Shown in pieces: positions 59,327 through 64,000 of a stretch of DNA of 64,000 nucleotides. A program made the position numbers and the translations under genes. The notes beneath the pieces were generated by a model, which worked only from the letters and a program-made list of their open reading frames with translations, made no database searches and was not told where the DNA came from. This DNA comes from Bidens hawaiensis (Eukaryota > Streptophyta > Magnoliopsida > Asterales > Asteraceae), in the NCBI GenBank assembly GCA_021521415.1, contig JAIQDT010000027.1, positions 3,805,001-3,869,000 on the forward strand, read 5' to 3'. Each line of letters starts with the position of its first letter. The first letter of the stretch is position 1.

Positions 59327-61100
59327 ATGTTATTCCATGATAATTAAAGAAAGAGATAACTCTTGACCCCTTTTACTAAAACATCATTCTATGTAAGCAA
59401 GTGGTTTTTAATAAAGTTAATTTAACTTATTTTAAAGATGAGACAATTCCTTAAATTACTATGTGAATTGTCCTTGATACTTTAGTAAAATAACCCTTTT
59501 ATTACGCCTAAGTACCAATTATGATTAGTTGAGTCTTAAAGGATTAACCTTGAATTACCAAGTCTTAACCCGCACAACTCTTCAACAATTATAAAACTCA
59601 TGTAATAACCACTCAAGAGTTGCTTTAAATTGGTTATGTTGCACACTCACTCAATGAGTAACTAACCAATCCTAGTGGATGAACACCAACAACCTGTTTC
59701 CACAACATTGTTGATAATTCTCATTCTAAAATGGTTAATCACTATTAATATTTCGTTTGGTCCATGTGAATATTAAGATTCATGTTTTTCCCCCAACCCA
59801 GCCCTTGCAAGAATGGAGATTTCTCGACTTATCATCAAGCTCGGAATCATGGCGGCTCTTTAAAAGTTTCTTAAGTTATTCCCCAAACCCTCACAAGAGT
59901 GACAATTCCCCGGCTTATCGTCAAGCTCGCTGTTTGGGGGTTGATTTTAAGGATTCTTAATTTATCAACCAAGTTCTCACAAGAATAATGATTTCTCAAC
60001 TTATCATCAAGTTTGGGGTCTTGGTGTCTATTTTAAGGTTCGCCAAGGCTTCACAAGACTAGAAATTTCTCGGCTTATCGTCAAGCTTAGCACTTGGGGT
60101 ATCTTTTAAGAGTATTTTAACATTCCTCAACAAGTGATAACTGCAACACAACCATTAGTTAAAAAAAACTGATCACATGCTTTACTAACATTATCAAACT
60201 CAAATTAAGATTCATTATAAACCAAGATGATGCTATGGAAGTTTAGTCACTAATAGACAAAATGATAGTTATCAAAGTAATAGATACAAACATGATCAAA
60301 TTGAAACAACTTAACAAATTTAGGACTAATCTTTGATTCTAATGACTTCTCCCAAAAGCTTAATCTCCTTAATTTTCAAGTGTTGAATGGATGAGATTTA
60401 TTTTCTTATTAATGGTGGTGAAAGGAAGTGGTTGGAGAATACTGGATGCTCCTCCAAAGGATATTCAAGTCCATTAAATGATGGAGAAGATCAATTAATA
60501 TATAGGCTGATCAGACCCTCAAGGCACATCCATGCTAAGCAAGGCACAACAGTATCACCAATTTTAACCTGTTGCATTAATTATCATGTCATATCGTACA
60601 GCTCAAGGGTAACACAACAGTCTAAGCAAGCCACGGCTGTGTTGAGTTTCACAACAGTCCAAACTTTTCATGTGTTGTCTTTTTCTCTTGTTCTAAAGGC
60701 ATGGTTGTGTTTTGGGAAGGCATGACCGTATTTTGCTTCAGAACCTTCTATTTTTTCTTTCTTATTATCTTTAATAACATGGGGTGTGTCTTGGTTAACA
60801 TGACAATGTCTCGACTTCCTGATTTTATCTTTACTTCATATGCTATAGACATGGCCATGTCTTGATTCACCATGTGACGTGTCTTGTTAGTTTTCACTAT
60901 TTATCTCCGTTAATCTTTATATTTCACCTTGTTTTATTCCTTAGGGCTATGTTTACCCACATATTAGTGGTTATTTATTCTAATACAGTTGCCGAAATTC
61001 GCTTGTATGGAGATATTTTAGTACTAAAAAGATGTATAATTTCTTATACATTACTTATGCAAAGAAAGTTAACATTCATTTAAATTTCACTAGTCATCAT
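59327..61100 (-). repeat. Athila 5' LTR, third piece
   Basis: Sequence right of M2 that should be the rest of the split Athila LTR. It holds repeated variants of TTCTC(G/A)(A/G)CTTATC(A/G)TCAAGCT (59820, 59910, 59995, 60068) and phrases such as 'aaggcatggttgtgtt' and 'acatggccatgtcttg' (60520-60890), which resemble the U3 of Athila-like LTRs. The right end is uncertain: CA near 61100 is one option, and I found no target duplication. ORFs 59757-59960, 60387-60725 and 60862-61083 look non-genic. Confidence 0.5.
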
Positions 61101-61872
61101 TCCATTTTCCATTTTCCTTTTCTTTGTTTATTGATTTCTCAGTTTCTAAAGAAATCAAGTTAATCAGTTAATACATGTTATTTAATGATATACACAATTA
61201 CACATACATGAAATAAAATATACAAATACGCAATATATGAATATACACATATTGATCGAGAGGAACTAATTTAGCTGATATATATTAGGTTTTGAAAATC
61301 ATCTTTGAATGGGTGTTGCAACATAATAAAAGCCCCTATATATTCTAAGAGGGTATTAGTTCTGTACCTAAAAATCAGTAAATTTTGGTACCCGTACCCA
61401 ATAGACACGTACAGGTACCGGACAAGTATTCGGGAAACAAATCCCATCCCTAGTCGAACCAGCTTTATGATGGTTATGGGCAGTAGCTTGAGGCAAATCT
61501 GGCAAGCACCCAAGCACTTATACGATGAACTAGGGCTCCGATGATGGGGGATGAATACTTGCTTGCTTGTCTAATCGGTTGATAATCAGACAAATCCCTA
61601 ACGTGCAGAAGGTTTTTGACGACTTTGGTGGTGGTGGTGGTGGTAGTGGTGGATGTTAGCGGCGGTGGTTCAGGTGGTGTTGTTCAGGTTGAGTTTTCTA
61701 GCATAAAACGTTGAGTTTTTCAGAAAGAAAAACATTTTTCTTTTGGCCATCGGAGACTAACGAAATTAAGCTTCCGTTAGTCGCAGCTCGTTGGGGGAAA
61801 AATGTTAAAAGATAAGACTACCTCGTTAGGAAAAAAATATAGAAACACGAGCAACTAATTTGTTAATTGTTA
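61101..61872. other. Intergenic sequence with a possible hAT-like end
   Basis: AT-rich to 61280. Then a stretch reading, on the minus strand, CTAGGGATGGGATTTGTTTC and onward through GTACGGGTACC (61455-61390) resembles the end of hAT-type non-autonomous elements. No matching partner end was found. The rest holds a GGT run and no gene that I can recognise. Confidence 0.35.
61626..61652. repeat. GGT trinucleotide repeat
   Basis: A GGT run broken once (GTGGTAGTGG). Similar GGCGGTGGTT follows to about 61680. Confidence 0.85.
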
Positions 61873-62495
61873 TCTATAATATATATAAACGAAAACATAA
61901 AAATTCTACGTGTCGCGATGTGGTCGCTCCCCCTTTTTTTGGAGTCACTAGATTTGCTTGATTTTTAAATGGAGGCTTCTCATGCATTTGACCCGAATTC
62001 ATGGGTATGGGTCTTACCAAACCCAGATATTCTTTAAACGGGTTATAACATCTCATTAAATTAAAAATTATTCTCACCAATTTATTGATGTAAAAATCCT
62101 ATAAAATAGGATATAATAAAAGTTAATATCTTATTTATTTTAAAAATGATATATATATTATTTAAATTAGAAAACCAATTTGATAGTAAAAAAATAAATA
62201 AACGGGTCTTGGGTCTTATCAAACCATGCATAAGTATATTATTAACTTTCATAAATATTATTTATAATTAAAAAACCAATTTTATAGTAAAAAAATAAAC
62301 GGGTCATGGGTCTCATCAAAACCATATAGCTTTTAAACCGGGTTATAATATCTCATTTATTTGTGAAACAATTTATTATCAAACCATAGGTATATTATTA
62401 ACTCTCATACAATAAAAAAATTTAAATTCAAAAAATAAATAAATATTAGAACAAATAATATAAAACAACCCCATAATACGGGGGATAAAAACTAG
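61873..62495 (+). mobile_element. Probable non-autonomous Helitron
   Basis: It starts TCTATAATATATATAAACGA after A (61872) and ends CTAG (62492-62495) before T, the A/T target and the TC...CTRR ends of Helitrons. A short hairpin, CCCC-ATAATAC-GGGG (62469-62483), lies about nine bases before the CTAG, as expected. The 623-bp body is AT-rich, has no coding sequence, and carries three related copies of AAACGGGT(C/T)...GGGTCT(T/C)(A/C)(T/C)CAAA. It ends about 225 bp before the start codon of the next gene, so it may affect that promoter. Confidence 0.65.
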
Positions 62496-62721
62496 TTAGT
62501 GAATAAAGATGAATTAATGTTGTGTAAATATAAAAAACAAAAAAGTTGTAGATATAAAATTACGAAAGCGTGATAGTTGAGATCACGGTGAAGCCTTCTC
62601 TGTGTGAGTTTTAAAGAATTGAATCTACCACCGCAATCCACCATCGATTCCCACTGTCACTATCCACCATCATATCATGTCTCTCTTATAATAAAATAAA
62701 GAAAACCCATCAATCAAATCA
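62496..62721 (+). promoter_or_regulatory. Promoter-proximal and 5' UTR region of the LPEAT1-like gene
   Basis: 226 bp between the Helitron end and the start codon. A TATAAAAT-type AT-rich word lies at 62551-62560, and the 80 bp before the ATG are rich in CCA/TCA and pyrimidines, like a plant 5' UTR. The transcription start cannot be fixed from sequence alone. Confidence 0.4.
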
Positions 62722-64000
62722 ATGGATTCAGAACTCCAAGATTTATCTTCATCTTCAAAACCCCAATCCAATTCGAATTCGGACAATGACCCACTCCTCC
62801 TCAGCCCGACCACACCACCACCGGACATCGAAGAGCTTGAAAAGAAATACGCGGCCTACGTCCGACACGATGTGTACGGTACCATGGGACGCGGCCAGCT
62901 GCCGTGGATGGAAAAGGTGCTGTTGGGTTTTGCTTTGTTTACGGTTTTACCCGTGCGGGTGGTTCTGGCCACTCTGGTGGTCGTGCTGTATTATATGATT
63001 TGTCGGGTGTGTACTCTGTTTACCGCCCCGAATCGGGAGGACGAGCAGGAGGATTATGCGCATTTGGGCGGCTGGAGGAGAACCGTTTTGTTTTGGTCCG
63101 GGAGGCTTCTGTCCAGGGTTATGCTTTTCGCATTCGGCTTTTATTGGATTTCGAATCAGGTACATCGCGGTTATCAGAAATCGTATATGAAAAATATGTG
63201 TGTGTAGTCTTTTTGTGTTTTACAAACGCATTCATTTTGTAAATGAATATCATTACCTTATGTTAATGTCATCTTAACTTAACTTTGAGAAGAACTTGTA
63301 TGATGGGGGTGATGGATTAATGATGTGTTTATTTTGCTATCAAATGGCCATATGGGTCGTTTGGTGATCATACGAGCCGTATGCTGGTTTTGACTCAGGA
63401 AGAAATCATAGATATGGTCACATACGGCCTTTGTTCGCCTTATCATTAAGCACATAGGATGTATGATGTGACGTATATGCATGTTTACACTTTTGGGGAT
63501 AGGCTATTGTATTGCAGCATCCTATTATAGTTACAATCTTTCTCTATTTACATTCAAAGTTCATGATTATGAGATATTAGCATGATGGTTTATGCTAATA
63601 AGCTTAAATGTCACATGTTTTGTAATTTGATTTTGATTATATTTGATCTTCAGGTTGATTGCAATGAGCAATCTGAAGAACTTGAAAGACCTGGAGTCAT
63701 AATATCAAATCATGTTTCACATATGGATATTTTGTACCATATGTCTTCATCATTTCCTAGTTTTGTTGCAAAGGTATGTTTAATTAATAAAATTTTTGAT
63801 TTGTTTTTATACCTGTTTGGATTATAACTTATAAGTGACTTATTTTCTTCTGTTTATCATTATTATTTATGAAGAGATCAGTGAGCAAGCTTCCTCTGGT
63901 TGGCCTTATAAGGTCTGTTTGAAATTTATACCACACATTCTTTTAGTTCATGTTATACTTTATTCTTTGGTTTATATAATTATTGTTATAATTTTTCAGC
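62722..64000 (+). CDS. LPEAT1: Lysophospholipid acyltransferase LPEAT1-like, exons 1-3 and start of exon 4
   Basis: Exon 1 is 62722-63159 (146 codons, donor GT at 63160), exon 2 63654-63773, exon 3 63875-63912, and an acceptor CAG at 63997-63999 opens exon 4 at the last base. Joined, they follow the plant LPEAT1 protein: a variable S/P-rich start, YGTMGRGQLPWMEKVLLG, two or more hydrophobic stretches (ALFTVLPVRVVLATLVVVLY near residues 70-90; VMLFAFGFYWIS near 134-145), then in exon 2 ERPGVIISNHVSHMDILYHM with the acyltransferase motif H-X4-D, and SKLPLVGLI in exon 3. Such enzymes re-acylate lysophosphatidylethanolamine in the endoplasmic reticulum. Exon phases 0, 0 and 2 are consistent. The first exon is GC-richer than its surroundings. 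The catalytic glycine-rich blocks lie beyond the window. Nothing looks broken. Confidence 0.9.

Noticed and set aside
60387..60725. 112-codon plus-strand ORF with hydrophobic end
   Set aside because: It lies in what looks like Athila LTR sequence, antisense to the element, without codon bias or similarity.
63279..63482. 67-codon minus-strand ORF in intron 1 of the LPEAT1-like gene
   Set aside because: It is intronic and antisense, without similarity or codon bias.

Overview
The window is plant nuclear DNA, almost certainly from a eudicot. It carries one intron-containing plant gene at the right edge (62722 to the end) and about 61 kb of LTR retrotransposons nested inside each other. An aster-family (Asteraceae) host is my guess from the style of the Ty1/copia and Ty3/gypsy elements; nothing here proves it. 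I see no bacterial, plasmid, rRNA, tRNA or CRISPR features.

The oldest layer is a decayed minus-strand Ty3/gypsy element of Athila type. Its integrase C-terminus lies at 8838-9542, the rest of its pol and gag at 33157-37830, and its primer-binding site at 38057-38074. Its 5' LTR is split over 38081-38311, 40886-41086 and 59327 to about 61100. Everything between these pieces was inserted later.

Chain 1, in the integrase: a probable Athila-like solo LTR (9543-10225 plus 32337-33151, TSD GGAAT); inside it a 22.1-kb Tekay/Del-type chromovirus, 'gypsy A' (10226-32331, TSD CTTAA); and inside its RNase H a second chromovirus, 'gypsy B' (17699-27504, TSD CTACG).

Chain 2, at the integrase end: a small coding-free LTR element (5430-8837); next to its primer-binding site a minus-strand Ty1/copia element of Maximus/SIRE type, M1 (gag and 5' LTR, 1666-5418); and in the M1 gag the 3' end of a plus-strand Sirevirus-like element (1-1665).

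Chain 3, in the Athila LTR: a Tekay-like solo LTR (38312-40880, TSD ATTTT) and a complete 18.2-kb Maximus/SIRE element, M2 (41087-59321, TSD TAGTC). M2 has gag, protease, integrase, RT and RNase H, plus a long extra coding block between pol and the 3' LTR.

Every pol examined is broken by stops, frameshifts or a lost catalytic residue, so these copies look unable to move on their own. The points most worth a second look are a 204-codon ORF with a C-terminal membrane segment placed before gag in gypsy A; the post-pol ORF block of M2 and its apparent relative at 18-1171; a premature stop shared by the two Maximus gag genes; and short CG-centred motifs that recur in LTRs of different superfamilies. 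Right of the transposons, a 0.6-kb probable Helitron ends about 225 bp before the start codon of an LPEAT1-like lysophospholipid acyltransferase gene, whose first three exons are visible.
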